Shown: positions 10,080 to 21,713, counted from the stretch's first letter. The stretch is 53,377 nucleotides of DNA from Gammaproteobacteria bacterium (GCA_014239255.1 JAAZZE010000009.1:1-53377), one strand, 5' to 3'. The notes: generated by a model from the letters alone, not told the origin. Numbers and translations are program-made.

Positions 10080-11159
10080 ATGGACGAAAGAAATTTAGCC
10101 TGGTTGCGTATTGGACGTGCAACGCTCCCCGAAAGTATCAAGCGGGTTGTGCTTCAACATTTTCCTGACCCCCTCGAAGCGCTCAGCGCTGACTTATCGG
10201 TTTTGCCCAGACAGAGCCGGTTGCGTTCTGGGTCAAGGCTGACACTGGGTGGCCGTAGTAGCGAGCGGTCGGTAGCGCAGGATGTAAAATGGCTTGCGAG
10301 GCCGGGACATTCGGTGATTGGTCTGACTGATCAGAAATTTCCCGCACTGTTGCGTGAAATTTCGTGCCCGCCCGTGGTGCTGTATTGCACGGGCGATGAA
10401 TCCTTATTGCAGGGCCCGGCACTCGCGATTGTCGGCAGTCGTAATCCGACCCCGGCAGGGGTTGAAACCGCCCTTGATTTTGCCAGTGAGCTTGCAACGA
10501 TTGGGATTGTAGTTACGAGCGGACTTGCGCTTGGGATTGATAGCGCTGCCCACCGCGGCGCTCTAAAGGTTCGCGGCCCAACGATTGCTGCATGTGCTAC
10601 GGGTCTGGACATCGTTTATCCCCGATGTCACCGTGACCTTGCCCATCAGATCTCGGAAGGTGGTCTGGTAGTTTCAGAATTTGTACTTGGCACCGGTGTT
10701 AGGCGACACCATTTTCCCCAGCGCAACCGGCTTATCAGTGGGTTGAGCCTGGGTGCGTTGATCGTTGAGGCAGCGCCAGGAAGCGGTAGCCTGATTACTG
10801 CCGGTTTTGCCGCTGATCAGGGTCGCGAGGTGTTCGCGGTTCCCGGCTCGATCAATTCACCGCTTTCTCGTGGGCCTCACCAGTTGATCCGTGACGGCGC
10901 CCAATTGGTGGAGTCGGCAAGGCAGATTGTTGAGCACCTGTCACTGTCGAAAGAGGTTCAAGAAATCGTGAAACCTGCAGGAAAACAGCCATTCTGGTGC
11001 ACTCTGGCCCTTGATGCTGTGGACTTTGCTCCCACCAGTGTCAATCAGGTCGCCCAGCGGTCAGGTTTGACGATCAGCGAGGTTTGCGCCATGCTGATAA
11101 GGATGGAGTTGGCAGGCCTGGTACGTAGTTGTGCAGGTGGGTATTTGCGTTTGCGTTGA
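10080..11159 (+). CDS. dprA: DNA processing protein DprA
   Basis: LAIVGSRNPTPAGVETALDFA, SGLALGIDSAAHRGAL, PQRNRLISGLSLGALIVEA. Confidence 0.95.
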   Translation: MDERNLAWLRIGRATLPESIKRVVLQHFPDPLEALSADLSVLPRQSRLRSGSRLTLGGRSSERSVAQDVKWLARPGHSVIGLTDQKFPALLREISCPPVVLYCTGDESLLQGPALAIVGSRNPTPAGVETALDFASELATIGIVVTSGLALGIDSAAHRGALKVRGPTIAACATGLDIVYPRCHRDLAHQISEGGLVVSEFVLGTGVRRHHFPQRNRLISGLSLGALIVEAAPGSGSLITAGFAADQGREVFAVPGSINSPLSRGPHQLIRDGAQLVESARQIVEHLSLSKEVQEIVKPAGKQPFWCTLALDAVDFAPTSVNQVAQRSGLTISEVCAMLIRMELAGLVRSCAGGYLRLR

Positions 11160-11349
11160 GTTTGGTTTCAAAAAACCACCAGCGAGTACTGGTTCAGTGA
11201 TCGCTGAACGACCGCCATGGGCAGGCCTAATCCTTGTTCGGTAATTCGGAGTTGAGAGCCGGTATGTCATGATCTGATAGTTGCAACAGGCCCGAGTGGT
11301 GAGTCGACTAAACGGGAATTCACGGTTTCAGTAAACGAGTTTGATAATT

Positions 11350-14127
11350 ATGGGTAGGTCTTTAGTCATTGTTGAGTCGCCGGCCAAGGCGAAAACCATC
11401 AATAAGTACCTAGGCAGCGAATACGTGGTCAGATCAAGCGTTGGCCACGTTCGTGATTTGCCAGTCAGTGGCTCGAAAAAAAAGGCAGATCCCAAAGAGC
11501 GTGCGCGCCAAGCGGCGAAAACGAGAAAAATGTCACCGGCTGTCAAGGCGCGTTACCGCAAGAAAAAGACCTACAGTAATCTGGTCAAGAGTATGGGGGT
11601 AGATCCGCAGAACAACTGGGAAGCGAACTATCAGATTTTGCCCGATAAGACCAAGGTAGTCTCTGAGTTGCAAAAACTCGCAGTTGTTGCCGATTCAATC
11701 TACCTTGCGACTGACTTGGATCGCGAGGGTGAAGCGATCGCTTGGCATCTCAAAGAAGTGATCGGTGGTGATCCACAGCGTTATCGACGGGTAGTTTTTA
11801 ATGAAATTACCCGCCAGGCAATTCATGAGGCCTTTGAGCATCCAGGCACGCTCGACGATCACAAAGTCGAGGCGCAGCAGGCCCGCCGTTTCCTTGATCG
11901 CGTGGTTGGATTTATGCTTTCGCCGCTGCTTTGGGCAAAAATCGCCCGTGGGTTGTCTGCTGGCCGTGTGCAGTCAGTTACAGTCAGTTTATTGGTTGAG
12001 CGTGAGCGCGAAATTCGCGCCTTTGTACCGGAAGAGTACTGGGAAGTATTTGCTGATACTGAATGTGCCGAAGGACCACTTCGCCTACAGGTAGCTAAGC
12101 AGCATGGCGAGAATTTCCGCCCTCAGAACAAAACCCAGACCCAGGCCGCACTGGCGTTGTTGACCCAGAACCCATATCAGGTATCAGATCGCACAGACAG
12201 ACCGACTCAGTCACGACCCAATCCGCCGCTGATTACCTCTACTTTGCAGCAGGCGGCTAGCACCCGATTGGGTTTTTCTGTAAAGAAGACCATGATGCTG
12301 GCCCAGCGATTGTACGAAGCTGGCTTAATCACCTACATGCGTACCGATTCCACCAACTTGAGCGCTGATGCGCTATCAAGGTGTCGGCAGCACATTCATG
12401 ATCAATTCGGCGAGAAATATTTGCCTGCGTCGGTGAATGTTTATGCCAGTAAAGCTGGGGCGCAGGAGGCTCACGAAGCGATTCGGCCGACTGATGTGCG
12501 CCAACGTGGGAGCAATCTTTCGCTGGAGGCTGATCAGCAGCGCTTGTATGACCTGGTATGTAATTATTTTGTTGCCTGTCAGATGACCCATGCCCAGTAC
12601 TTGAGTTCAACCCTGACAGTCACTTGTGGTGATTTCGAACTGCGGGCTCGGGGGCGGATTCTGGTTTTTGACGGTCACACCCGTGCCTTACCACCGGCTG
12701 GCAAGCAGGAGAATATAGAACTGCCAGATATCCCCAAGGGGCGTCGGCTGACTCTGAAGCAGCTCGAGCCAGTGCAGAATTTCACCAAACCCCCGGCACG
12801 CTTTACCGAGGCCAGCCTGGTAAAGGAGCTCGAAAAACGTGGCATTGGTCGCCCTTCGACCTACGCGTCGATTATCTCGACGATCCAGGACCGCGGCTAT
12901 GCGCGGCTTGCCAATCGGCGTTTTTATGCGCAGAAGATGGGTGAGATTGTTACTGACCGGTTGCGTGAGAACTTCAGCGAGCTGATGGATTACGGCTTTA
13001 CAGCCGAAATGGAAGAGACCCTTGATGAAATCGCCACTGGCAAAAAAAACTGGAAGAACGTCCTGAATGGATTTTATGACAACTTTACCCAGAAACTGGA
13101 TGCAGCCAATGGTAAAGGTGAGGGAAAAACAGCCGTTGGAGGCATGCGGGCGAATCTACCCACAGATACAGATATTCCGTGCCCGACTTGCGCTCGACAT
13201 ATGCAGATACGCAATGGGGCAACCGGTGTATTCCTGGGTTGCTCAGGCTACGGTTTGGCGCCCAAGGAGCGTTGTACCCAGACCTTAAACCTTGTTTCCG
13301 GAGATGATGTTGAGGATGCGAGCCTCGATGAGGATTTCGAGGTGCAACGACTGGTCCGCACGCGTCGCTGCGAGGTTTGTCATAGCGCTATGGAAGCTTA
13401 CTTGATCGACAAAGACCGCAAGCTGCACATTTGCGGTAATAACCCTGACTGTTCTGGTTACGCGATAGAGGAGGGGGAATTTAAGCTAAAAGGTTACGAT
13501 GGCCCGGTGCTTGAATGTGAGAAGTGCGGGGCTGAAATGCAGTTGAAGACTGGCCGTTTTGGAAAGTATTTCGGCTGCACTGGTGAGGATTGTAAGAACA
13601 CCCGAAAACTACTGAGAAATGGTGAGCCGGCTCCGCCCCGGGCAGACCCCATACCTATGCCACATTTGCAGTGTAACAAAGTTGATGATTTTTACTTGTT
13701 GCGCGATGGTGCTTCGGGTATTTTTCTGGCGGCCAGCCAGTTTCCCCGAAATCGCGAAACCCGTGCCCCGTTGGTCGAGGAGATCCTCACAGTCAAGGAC
13801 CAACTGGACCCTAAGCATCGTTATCTGGCGAGTGCTCCGGTGAGCGATCCGGCTGGAAACAAGGCTCAGGTCCGTTATAGCCGCAAGGCTCGGGAGCAGT
13901 ACGTGATGACCGAGGTGGATGGCAAGGCCACCGGCTGGAAAGCGATATGTCCCGCCCGCGACGGACAATGGCTGATCGAAGAGAAAAGTCAATCAAGCAC
14001 CAGATCTAGAAAAAAGACAGTCAGGAAAAAATCAACCAAGAAGAAAGCCGCTAAGAAAAAAACTACCCGAAAGAAAGTCCTCGGCAAGCGCGTTGAGAAA
14101 GAGGCGAGCGCCAACCAGGACAGCTGA
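11350..14127 (+). CDS. topA: DNA topoisomerase I
   Basis: [52 protein letters not shown], three C-terminal Cys4 motifs, Lys-rich tail; ATG at 11350. Confidence 0.97.
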   Translation: MGRSLVIVESPAKAKTINKYLGSEYVVRSSVGHVRDLPVSGSKKKADPKERARQAAKTRKMSPAVKARYRKKKTYSNLVKSMGVDPQNNWEANYQILPDKTKVVSELQKLAVVADSIYLATDLDREGEAIAWHLKEVIGGDPQRYRRVVFNEITRQAIHEAFEHPGTLDDHKVEAQQARRFLDRVVGFMLSPLLWAKIARGLSAGRVQSVTVSLLVEREREIRAFVPEEYWEVFADTECAEGPLRLQVAKQHGENFRPQNKTQTQAALALLTQNPYQVSDRTDRPTQSRPNPPLITSTLQQAASTRLGFSVKKTMMLAQRLYEAGLITYMRTDSTNLSADALSRCRQHIHDQFGEKYLPASVNVYASKAGAQEAHEAIRPTDVRQRGSNLSLEADQQRLYDLVCNYFVACQMTHAQYLSSTLTVTCGDFELRARGRILVFDGHTRALPPAGKQENIELPDIPKGRRLTLKQLEPVQNFTKPPARFTEASLVKELEKRGIGRPSTYASIISTIQDRGYARLANRRFYAQKMGEIVTDRLRENFSELMDYGFTAEMEETLDEIATGKKNWKNVLNGFYDNFTQKLDAANGKGEGKTAVGGMRANLPTDTDIPCPTCARHMQIRNGATGVFLGCSGYGLAPKERCTQTLNLVSGDDVEDASLDEDFEVQRLVRTRRCEVCHSAMEAYLIDKDRKLHICGNNPDCSGYAIEEGEFKLKGYDGPVLECEKCGAEMQLKTGRFGKYFGCTGEDCKNTRKLLRNGEPAPPRADPIPMPHLQCNKVDDFYLLRDGASGIFLAASQFPRNRETRAPLVEEILTVKDQLDPKHRYLASAPVSDPAGNKAQVRYSRKAREQYVMTEVDGKATGWKAICPARDGQWLIEEKSQSSTRSRKKTVRKKSTKKKAAKKKTTRKKVLGKRVEKEASANQDS

Positions 14128-14136
14128 GCAAATGTG

Positions 14137-16485
14137 TCAGAACAATCCCTGCACCGGGTCCGTGCTGCTGGCCCCGGTGCTTCGGCGTAGGTTTGGCGAT
14201 GGGTCAGCGGTGGGTTCGGTTCCTGTAACGAAAAACTCATCGAAGCCCTGCGGGTCGTTTTCATCGGTAGGTAGGCCATTGTCCCGGTTAACCCGTAACG
14301 TGATAATTTTTTCAGGTCGTCGTTGTTTTACTTGGGGGCGGGCCAGAAGCGCGACCCGCATGTAGTTGAGCCAGACAGGTAAGGCGGCTCTGGCGCCAGA
14401 TTCCCGTGAACCCAGGTCACGGGGACTGTCAAAACCTATCCATACACTGGTTACGATATCCGGGTTATATCCGGTAAACCAGGCATCGTGGTAATTATTG
14501 GTAGTGCCGGTTTTGCCGGCAAGATCGTTACGTCCGAGGGCTTGCGCGGCACGGCCGGTGCCGCTGCGAATAACCTCGCGCATCATGGAATCCATGATGA
14601 ATGCATTTTCCGGTGACAGCACCCGACGGGCGAAACGGGGGTCGACGGTTCGCCGGCCAGCACTATGGGTGACGCCGGTCGGAGCTGGACAGTCGGGGCA
14701 GATCATCAGACGGTTGGTGTATTCCAAGATATCTCCTGATGGATCCTCAACGCGAGCAATGAAAAAGGGTTCAACCAGATAGCCACCGTTGGCAAATGCG
14801 GTATAGCCACGCGCGATCTCCAGAGGAGTAACCGTAGCCGATCCCAAGGCCAGTGCGAGGCCGCGGGGTAGTCGGTCACGATCAAAACCAAACTTTGCCA
14901 GGTAGTCGCGAACCAGTTCAATGCCCATTGCACGGACCAGGCGGACCGAAACCAGATTCAGTGAGAGGCTGAGCGCCTTGCGCAGACGTGTTGGTCCGAA
15001 TACCTTACGACTATAGTTTTGAGGGCGCCAAGCCCCTCCCATATGGTCTTCGACGACGACTGGAGCACCGCTGACCAAGCTTGCTGCTGTAAAGCCGTTT
15101 TCCAGGGCAGCTGAATAAATAAATGGCTTGATATTTGAGCCGGGTTGGCGTAGCGCCTGGGTGGCGCGATTGAATTTGCTTTGCTTGAAGTTAAATCCTC
15201 CGACCAGCGCAAGTACCGCTCCATCGACAGAATTCAAAGAGACTAATGCACCTTGGATGAGGGGTGCCTGTGCCAGGCGAAGCGAGGCGTCTTCTCCAGT
15301 GGCGTAGATGACATCTCCAGGATTCAGAAATTGAGAGGGAGTTCGACCCGTCCAACGCCATCCATCAACAGTTATGGTTGCCGGTTGTCCCTTTGCCGTC
15401 AGAATATCCAGTGCGTCCCCCCCGGCTCGAAGTACCAGTACGGGTCGAAGGGGTGCTGGCGCATCGAACCGTGCCAGCGCCTTTGCTTGTTCTTCCGGGC
15501 TGGTGATTTTGTTAGGGTCGATGTACCCCTGCGGTCCGCGATACCCGTGGCGTTCTTCATAAGCCAGCAGCCCTGTCGTAAGGGCCTGGTTAGCTGCATC
15601 CTGGTAGGTTGGGTCGATGGTGGTATAGACCCGGAACCCGGATTGATAAGCCAAATCACCGTAACGCTCGACCATGTGCTTTCGAACTATTTCGCTGACA
15701 TAAGGCGCGTAGACTTGGATTTTTGCTTTATGTTTTTCGGCTGTAACCGGAGCAGAACGTGCGCCAGCGTACTGGCTGTCACTGATCAGCTCCAGTCCAC
15801 GCATTCGGCCTAGCACGTAGTTGCGCCGGTCAAGCGCTCGCTCGGGGTTGCTGACGGGATTACTGCGTGATGGGGCCTTGGGTAACCCTGCGAGCATTGC
15901 CAATTGGGCCAGAGACAGCTCCGACAGGCGTTTGTTGTAGTAAATCGAGGCAGCCGCCTGGAAACCGTATGCCCGATGCCCGAGAAAAATCTTATTTAGG
16001 TAAAGCTCGAGGATTTCTGCCTTGGTGAGTTCTCGTTCTAGTCGGAAAGCCAGTAGTACTTCCTTAATTTTGCGGCTATAGGTTTTCTCTCGCGATAGAA
16101 AATAATTACGGGCTACCTGCATGGTGATGGTGCTGGCGCCCTGGCGGCTATCCAAAGATTTCAGATTAGCGATAACCGCGCGTAGTACTCCCGAGAAATC
16201 GACACCATGGTGTTGAAAAAACCGATCATCCTCAGCAGCGAGTATTGCTTTGATCAGCAATTCCGGTGCTTCTTCGATCGGAATGGTAATACGTCGTTCG
16301 TCACCGAATTCGTCCATCAACCGGCCGTCGATCGTATATACCCGTAGTGGTTCCTTGAGACGGATATCCCGCACTTTGCTGGTCGGAGGGAGATCAGGCA
16401 GGACAATTGCTAGCCCGCCGGCCAGTGTGAGGATTCCGACTAGCATGAGGCTTACAAAAGCCCAGATAACAGTGCGAATCGACAT
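14137..16485 (-). CDS. mrcA: Penicillin-binding protein 1A (bifunctional glycosyltransferase/transpeptidase)
   Basis: EDDRFFQHHGVDFSGVLRA, RQGASTITMQVARNYFLS, PGSNIKPFIYSAAL, GKTGTTNNYHDAWFTGY. Confidence 0.96.
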   Translation of the reverse strand: MSIRTVIWAFVSLMLVGILTLAGGLAIVLPDLPPTSKVRDIRLKEPLRVYTIDGRLMDEFGDERRITIPIEEAPELLIKAILAAEDDRFFQHHGVDFSGVLRAVIANLKSLDSRQGASTITMQVARNYFLSREKTYSRKIKEVLLAFRLERELTKAEILELYLNKIFLGHRAYGFQAAASIYYNKRLSELSLAQLAMLAGLPKAPSRSNPVSNPERALDRRNYVLGRMRGLELISDSQYAGARSAPVTAEKHKAKIQVYAPYVSEIVRKHMVERYGDLAYQSGFRVYTTIDPTYQDAANQALTTGLLAYEERHGYRGPQGYIDPNKITSPEEQAKALARFDAPAPLRPVLVLRAGGDALDILTAKGQPATITVDGWRWTGRTPSQFLNPGDVIYATGEDASLRLAQAPLIQGALVSLNSVDGAVLALVGGFNFKQSKFNRATQALRQPGSNIKPFIYSAALENGFTAASLVSGAPVVVEDHMGGAWRPQNYSRKVFGPTRLRKALSLSLNLVSVRLVRAMGIELVRDYLAKFGFDRDRLPRGLALALGSATVTPLEIARGYTAFANGGYLVEPFFIARVEDPSGDILEYTNRLMICPDCPAPTGVTHSAGRRTVDPRFARRVLSPENAFIMDSMMREVIRSGTGRAAQALGRNDLAGKTGTTNNYHDAWFTGYNPDIVTSVWIGFDSPRDLGSRESGARAALPVWLNYMRVALLARPQVKQRRPEKIITLRVNRDNGLPTDENDPQGFDEFFVTGTEPTADPSPNLRRSTGASSTDPVQGLF

Positions 16486-16719
16486 AAGGATAGCCGCAAA
16501 GACCTCGCCGAATCAGAGCGAGAAACAGGTTGGCGGGGATTTTATCAAACGCCGACTCAAAACTGGATCTGCCGCTGGAGTGAAACTTCGATCGATGGAA
16601 TGAGTTGATCGTATGACAGGCCGGGTTAGACTTATGGGCATGAGGGATTTGGTCAGCACATTAAATTTTTATCCGGTACCGGGAGTATCTGATCGAGTTG
16701 ATTTACCCAGGCTTGGCGC

Positions 16720-17775
16720 ATGAGTCTTTTTGGCCGAAGCAAAAATCAGGCACTGGGCATCGATATTGGCAGTGCCGTGGTTAAAGTGCTGGAAATGTCT
16801 GCCGTCCGTGGCGGTTATCGCGCCGACCGTTGTGCTTTGGAGCCCCTGCCAAGAAATGCGGTGGTTGAGCATGGTATCAGTGATCTCAAAGCGACCAGCG
16901 AAGCCGTGCACCGGGCAGTCAGTAATTCGCGCAGCGCTCGTAGGAATGCTGTGGTAGCGGTGTCACAGACCCACGTCGTTTCCCGTACTATCACTTTACC
17001 GGCGGGCCTAACTGATCGCGAGATGGAAGAGCAGGTCATGATTGAAGCGACGCAGCAGATTCCATATCCGCTAGACGAGATAAACCTGGATTATCGGATA
17101 ATCGGTGGCGCGCGCTCGGGCAGCGATGATGAAGTCATGATCACTGCTTGCCGCAAAGAAATCGTTGAGGATTACATAGCAGTGATGGAACTCGCGGGGT
17201 TGCGTGCGGTGATCGTCGATGTGGGCTTATTTGCGATGGAGCGTAGTTTCGACTTTGTCGCTGCAACCCTAGGAGAATCACTGGAAGGTCGAGCTATTGC
17301 ACTAATGGATTTCGGAGATGTGAGCACACGGCTGGATCTTTTTCTGGACGGTACCGTCATCTATAGTCGCGATCAGAATTTTGGCGGTCGGATTCTGACC
17401 GAGAATATCCGTTCGCGTTATGGCGTCGATTATCGGGAAGCTGAAGCGCTTAAACGCACCGGCGATCTTCCCCAGAATTACGAAGAGGATCTTCTTGGAC
17501 CATTCCGGCAGGCCATGGCGCGAGAGGCGGCTCGGGGCGTGGAGTTTTGCCTGTCGGCGAGGAACGGGTTAGAGCAAGTTGACGCGCTGCTGATTTGTGG
17601 CGGTTGTTGTCAGATTCCCGGTGTAGCACCGCTCATCGAGGCGCAGGTCGGGGTGCCCACGCTCGTGGCTGATCTCTTTGCACCCGGGAGTGGGATCCGC
17701 GGCAGCAAACTGGTGCAACGCTATGCGCCATCTATGGTCAAGGCGGTTGGATTGGCTGTCAGGGGGACAGGTTGA
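16720..17775 (+). CDS. pilM: Type IV pilus inner-membrane platform protein PilM
   Basis: MSLFGRSKNQALGIDIGSAVVKVLEMS; first gene of pilMNOPQ. Confidence 0.95.
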   Translation: MSLFGRSKNQALGIDIGSAVVKVLEMSAVRGGYRADRCALEPLPRNAVVEHGISDLKATSEAVHRAVSNSRSARRNAVVAVSQTHVVSRTITLPAGLTDREMEEQVMIEATQQIPYPLDEINLDYRIIGGARSGSDDEVMITACRKEIVEDYIAVMELAGLRAVIVDVGLFAMERSFDFVAATLGESLEGRAIALMDFGDVSTRLDLFLDGTVIYSRDQNFGGRILTENIRSRYGVDYREAEALKRTGDLPQNYEEDLLGPFRQAMAREAARGVEFCLSARNGLEQVDALLICGGCCQIPGVAPLIEAQVGVPTLVADLFAPGSGIRGSKLVQRYAPSMVKAVGLAVRGTG

Positions 17776-18335
17776 ATTCTGGCGTCAATCTGTTGCCCTG
17801 GCGTGAACAGCAGCGGGGGCGTCAGCGCCGTGGAGTTGCAATCATTGCCATCGCGCTTTGGTTGGGCAGTGCCGGATCCATCGGTGCTGTGTGGTGGAAT
17901 CTAGATAGGGATATTGAGCATCAAAGAAGCCGCAACCAGTTTTTGATCGGCGAGATCAGCCGTGTTGAACGCCAATTGCAGGAGGTCAACGAAATACAGA
18001 ATCGCAAAGAGGCGCTGATTGCACGTATGGAGGTTATCCGCCGGCTACAGGCAGACCGGGTACGGTTGGTGCGCGCTATGAGTGAGCTCGCTACCACAAT
18101 TCCCGAAGGGATATTTTTTTCTTCCCTGCAGCGCAGCGTTGAGGGTATTAGTCTGACTGGCGTCGCTCAGTCCAGTTCGCGCATATCAGCGCTAATGGAG
18201 CAGCTTGCCGATACCGCCTCATTCGACCGCCCAGAACTCAATATGATCAATGTCGGCGATACCCAGGAGTTTGAACTGTGGGTATCTTTTGTGAGGTCTA
18301 ACGAGAGCTACCTGACATCGGATGCTAACCAGTGA
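17772..18335 (+). CDS. pilN: Type IV pilus assembly protein PilN
   Basis: NSGVNLLPWREQQRGRQRRGV..., 4-bp overlap with pilM. Confidence 0.93.
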   Translation: MNSGVNLLPWREQQRGRQRRGVAIIAIALWLGSAGSIGAVWWNLDRDIEHQRSRNQFLIGEISRVERQLQEVNEIQNRKEALIARMEVIRRLQADRVRLVRAMSELATTIPEGIFFSSLQRSVEGISLTGVAQSSSRISALMEQLADTASFDRPELNMINVGDTQEFELWVSFVRSNESYLTSDANQ

Positions 18336-18357
18336 GTTGCGCTAGGAGTTTAGGGAT

Positions 18358-18942
18358 ATGAGCTGGTCAGACGAACTGCGCCTGCTCGATATCCAAGAGC
18401 CAGCAAGTTGGCCGACATGGTTCATGGTGGTTATGTCGTTATTGATTTCTATCCTTTTACTGTTTGGCGGCTGGTATTTTCTGATCCAGGATCAGCAAAG
18501 AGTATTGGACTTAGAGCAGTCCAAAGAGACCGAACTGCGTAGGACTTTCAGCACCAAGAAAGGCATGGTAGTCAATTTGCCTGCATATCAAAAGCAGATG
18601 TCGCAGATTGAGGACATGCTGGCGGTCATGGTGCATCAGTTGCCCGACAGCACAGAGGTTCCATCGCTGTTGGTTGATATCACTGAGGGTGGCGCTCGCC
18701 GGGGGCTCAATTTTCTGGTGTTTGATCCCCAGCAGGAGGAATTGGGAGATTTCTACGCAATATTGCCGATCCGGATGGAAGTAACAGGCTCTTATCATCA
18801 GCTCGCCGGGTTCATCAGTGATCTCGCGCAGATGCCCCGCGTCGTCACAGTGGGTGATATGACAATCACTGCTGACGAGACAGGATTGCTGACCATCTCG
18901 GTTATCCTAAAGACCTATCGTTACCTGTCGGAGGAAATCTGA
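18358..18942 (+). CDS. pilO: Type IV pilus assembly protein PilO
   Basis: Single TM segment plus coiled coil, position in pilMNOPQ. Confidence 0.92.
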   Translation: MSWSDELRLLDIQEPASWPTWFMVVMSLLISILLLFGGWYFLIQDQQRVLDLEQSKETELRRTFSTKKGMVVNLPAYQKQMSQIEDMLAVMVHQLPDSTEVPSLLVDITEGGARRGLNFLVFDPQQEELGDFYAILPIRMEVTGSYHQLAGFISDLAQMPRVVTVGDMTITADETGLLTISVILKTYRYLSEEI

Positions 18943-18944
18943 CA

Positions 18945-19505
18945 GTGAGCCTTTACGAATCCTTTATGAACCCCTGGTGGCGACACGGGCTATTAGCAGC
19001 AACTGTTATGTTACTGGGTGGCTGTGATGAAGAACGCTCACTTATCGATCTTGAAAATTTTGTTGAGACCGTACACCGTGATACCGTGCCACGGGTTGAT
19101 CCGTTGCCAGAATTGCCACCTGTGGAATCGATGTTGTATCAGGCCGATGGAGCAGCGGATCCTTTCGCGCCGAGTAATGTATTTGGTGAGGGCGATGTCG
19201 AGGTTGAGGTTGAACCTGATCCATTGACGCCAGACGCCAGTCGTGTTGCCGAAGCGTTGGAAAAGTTTCCTCTCGATGCTCTGCAATTGGTGGGCACGAT
19301 GCAAATAGACGCACATGCCTGGGCGCTAGTCAGCGTTCCAGACGGACAGATTCATCGCGTGGTCGAGGGAAGCTACCTAGGGCAGAATAACGGCAAGGTC
19401 GTCGCCATAGACCTGGATAAGAGTGCGCTCGAAATCGAGGAATTATTGCAAGGCCCTACCGGCCGTTGGGAGATTCGGCCGGCACGACTGGGCGTGAATC
19501 ACTAA
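18945..19505 (+). CDS. pilP: Type IV pilus lipoprotein PilP
   Basis: Lipobox LLGGC, LDALQLVGTMQ...WALVSVPDGQIHRVVEGSYLGQNNGKV. Confidence 0.95.
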   Translation: MSLYESFMNPWWRHGLLAATVMLLGGCDEERSLIDLENFVETVHRDTVPRVDPLPELPPVESMLYQADGAADPFAPSNVFGEGDVEVEVEPDPLTPDASRVAEALEKFPLDALQLVGTMQIDAHAWALVSVPDGQIHRVVEGSYLGQNNGKVVAIDLDKSALEIEELLQGPTGRWEIRPARLGVNH

Positions 19506-19535
19506 TTGTATGGAATTTGAGGTAGATTCGGTCTC

Positions 19536-21713
19536 ATGGGAAGTCGTATATTGAGAGCCAGTCGCTGGCAGCTAGGGGTGCTGATGTGCAGCGCCTTGTT
19601 GGTAATGATTACTTTGTCTGCGCGCGCTGTCGGCGATGATATCGCCCTGACAGCTATCAGTCATACTGCTTTGCCTGGCGGACAGCTACAGCTTAATATC
19701 CAATCTTCGGCACCGCTTCCTCAGCCCAGTGTTTTTCGTACCAGCGCTCCGGACCGGATCATACTGGATTTTTTCGGTGTCGCCAGTGCGTTGACTACCC
19801 CGGTAATCGATATTGGTCGTGGCGCAGTGGAGAGTGTCATGGTGGCGCAGACAGAGCAACGCTCGCGGGTGGTGATCAATCTGATTGCGCCGGTCGCTTA
19901 TGAAAGCGTTCTCGATCTGGATGGTTTGACGCTTGTCATCGATCAGGCGCTAGCGGACGATGCGGCCAAGGCGCCCCCCGACCCTGCCGAATCCAGGATA
20001 GCAGGGCCAGTTCGGCACACTGGTGGCCAAGTGGGAACGGTTGATTTTCGTCGAAGTCCGGATGGCGCTGGGTGGGTAATTCTCGAATTTGATATTGAGG
20101 ATCCCCGTATCAATGTGCGCGAACATCTGGGTGAGATTGTGCTGGATATTGATGATGCCAGTTTGGATGCATCTCTCGAGCGTCGACTCGATGTCATTGA
20201 TTTTGCCACTCCAGTTCATTACGTAGATGCCTTTTCAACCGGGACTGGAGTTCGGGTGGTGGTAACCCCACGGGGGAGTTTTGACTTTGTTTCGGTTCAG
20301 TCAGGTAAGCGTTTTACCTTAGAGGTCTCAGATAAGCCGGCTGCTGGGGACGAAGGCTTGGAGGCGGTAACCTATGTGGGAAAGAATATCAGTTTTGATT
20401 TTCAGAATATCGCTGTTCGCAGCGCCTTGCAGCAGATTGCTCAGGAGACTGGCCTTAACTTTATTATCAGTGACAGTGTTAGCGGCGATATGAGCCTACG
20501 CCTGCAGGATGTCCCCTGGGATCAGGCACTCGATACGATCATGCAGACCAAGGGGTTGGCCCGGCGTGAACACGGTAATGTGGTTTGGATCGCTCCGGCT
20601 GAGGAGATAGCAAACCAGGAGCGATTGGCGCTCGAGGCTTCGAGGCAGGTTAGCGAACTCGAGCCGCTGGTGTCAGATCTTATTCAGGTCAATTACGCCA
20701 AAGCTGAGGATATTGCCAACCTCCTCAAATCGGTTCGCGCCATTGAACCCAACGTTCAACAGTCGATGTTCGGCAATGTTTCGGTCGCTGAGGTTCAGAC
20801 CGAAGAGAACCGCCTTCTATCTGACCGGGGAAGCGTTACTGTTGATGCACGCACTAACTCGTTGCTGATCCAGGATACCGCGCAAAAAATCCGCGAGATT
20901 CGAAAACTCATCAACGAACTGGACCGGCCGGTCAAACAGGTGCTGATCGAAACCCGAATCGTCGAGGCCAATGAGGATTTCAGCCGTAACATCGGTGTTA
21001 AGCTCGGCCTAACTGGGATTAACAGTAATACTGACCTGGGCAGTTTGATTGGGTCGGGCTCGCTTTCGAATACAGCGGTTGTTCGCAACGATGGTGTCAG
21101 CGCCAGTGGAGATGGATCATTGGGGGTCGATCTGCCGGCGACTGGCGTCGGCTCGGTGGCACCGGCATCCTATGCGTTCACCCTGGCGAAGGCTGGTGCT
21201 GGTTGGGCTGCACTGATTGATCTGGAAATCTCGGCACTCGAGGCGGAAGGCAATGGTAAGATTGTTGCCAATCCACGGTTACTGACTGCGGATAAACAAG
21301 AAGCGCATATTGAGCAGGGGCAGGAGCGGATCTTTACGACCAACACGTTGGGGGAAGGGACCGTTGTAACCAAGAAGGCAGTACTGAGTTTGACAGTGAC
21401 CCCACAGATTACACCCGATAATCGCGTTATCCTTGACGTTTTCGTCACTAAGGACTCATTCGTGTCGCCCACAGAAGAGAATATCAATACTCTCCAGGTC
21501 CGTACCCAGGTATTACTGGACAATGGTGAGACCGTAGTGCTGGGGGGCATCTATGAGCAACAGACTTCAGAAAGTGTTTCCAAAGTCCCAGTGCTAGGTG
21601 ACCTGCCGATACTAGGCGCCCTTTTCAGAACTCGGGGAATCCTTGATAATCGCCGTGAGCTGCTCATATTCCTGACGCCACGTATTATTAATCCCGTGCT
21701 TACCGCGGGCTGA
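19536..21713 (+). CDS. pilQ: Type IV pilus secretin PilQ
   Basis: AMIN-like N-terminus, ISFDFQNIAVRSALQQIAQETGLNFIISDSVSGD, secretin core VLIETRIVEAN...VPVLGDLPILGALFR. Confidence 0.96.
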   Translation: MGSRILRASRWQLGVLMCSALLVMITLSARAVGDDIALTAISHTALPGGQLQLNIQSSAPLPQPSVFRTSAPDRIILDFFGVASALTTPVIDIGRGAVESVMVAQTEQRSRVVINLIAPVAYESVLDLDGLTLVIDQALADDAAKAPPDPAESRIAGPVRHTGGQVGTVDFRRSPDGAGWVILEFDIEDPRINVREHLGEIVLDIDDASLDASLERRLDVIDFATPVHYVDAFSTGTGVRVVVTPRGSFDFVSVQSGKRFTLEVSDKPAAGDEGLEAVTYVGKNISFDFQNIAVRSALQQIAQETGLNFIISDSVSGDMSLRLQDVPWDQALDTIMQTKGLARREHGNVVWIAPAEEIANQERLALEASRQVSELEPLVSDLIQVNYAKAEDIANLLKSVRAIEPNVQQSMFGNVSVAEVQTEENRLLSDRGSVTVDARTNSLLIQDTAQKIREIRKLINELDRPVKQVLIETRIVEANEDFSRNIGVKLGLTGINSNTDLGSLIGSGSLSNTAVVRNDGVSASGDGSLGVDLPATGVGSVAPASYAFTLAKAGAGWAALIDLEISALEAEGNGKIVANPRLLTADKQEAHIEQGQERIFTTNTLGEGTVVTKKAVLSLTVTPQITPDNRVILDVFVTKDSFVSPTEENINTLQVRTQVLLDNGETVVLGGIYEQQTSESVSKVPVLGDLPILGALFRTRGILDNRRELLIFLTPRIINPVLTAG

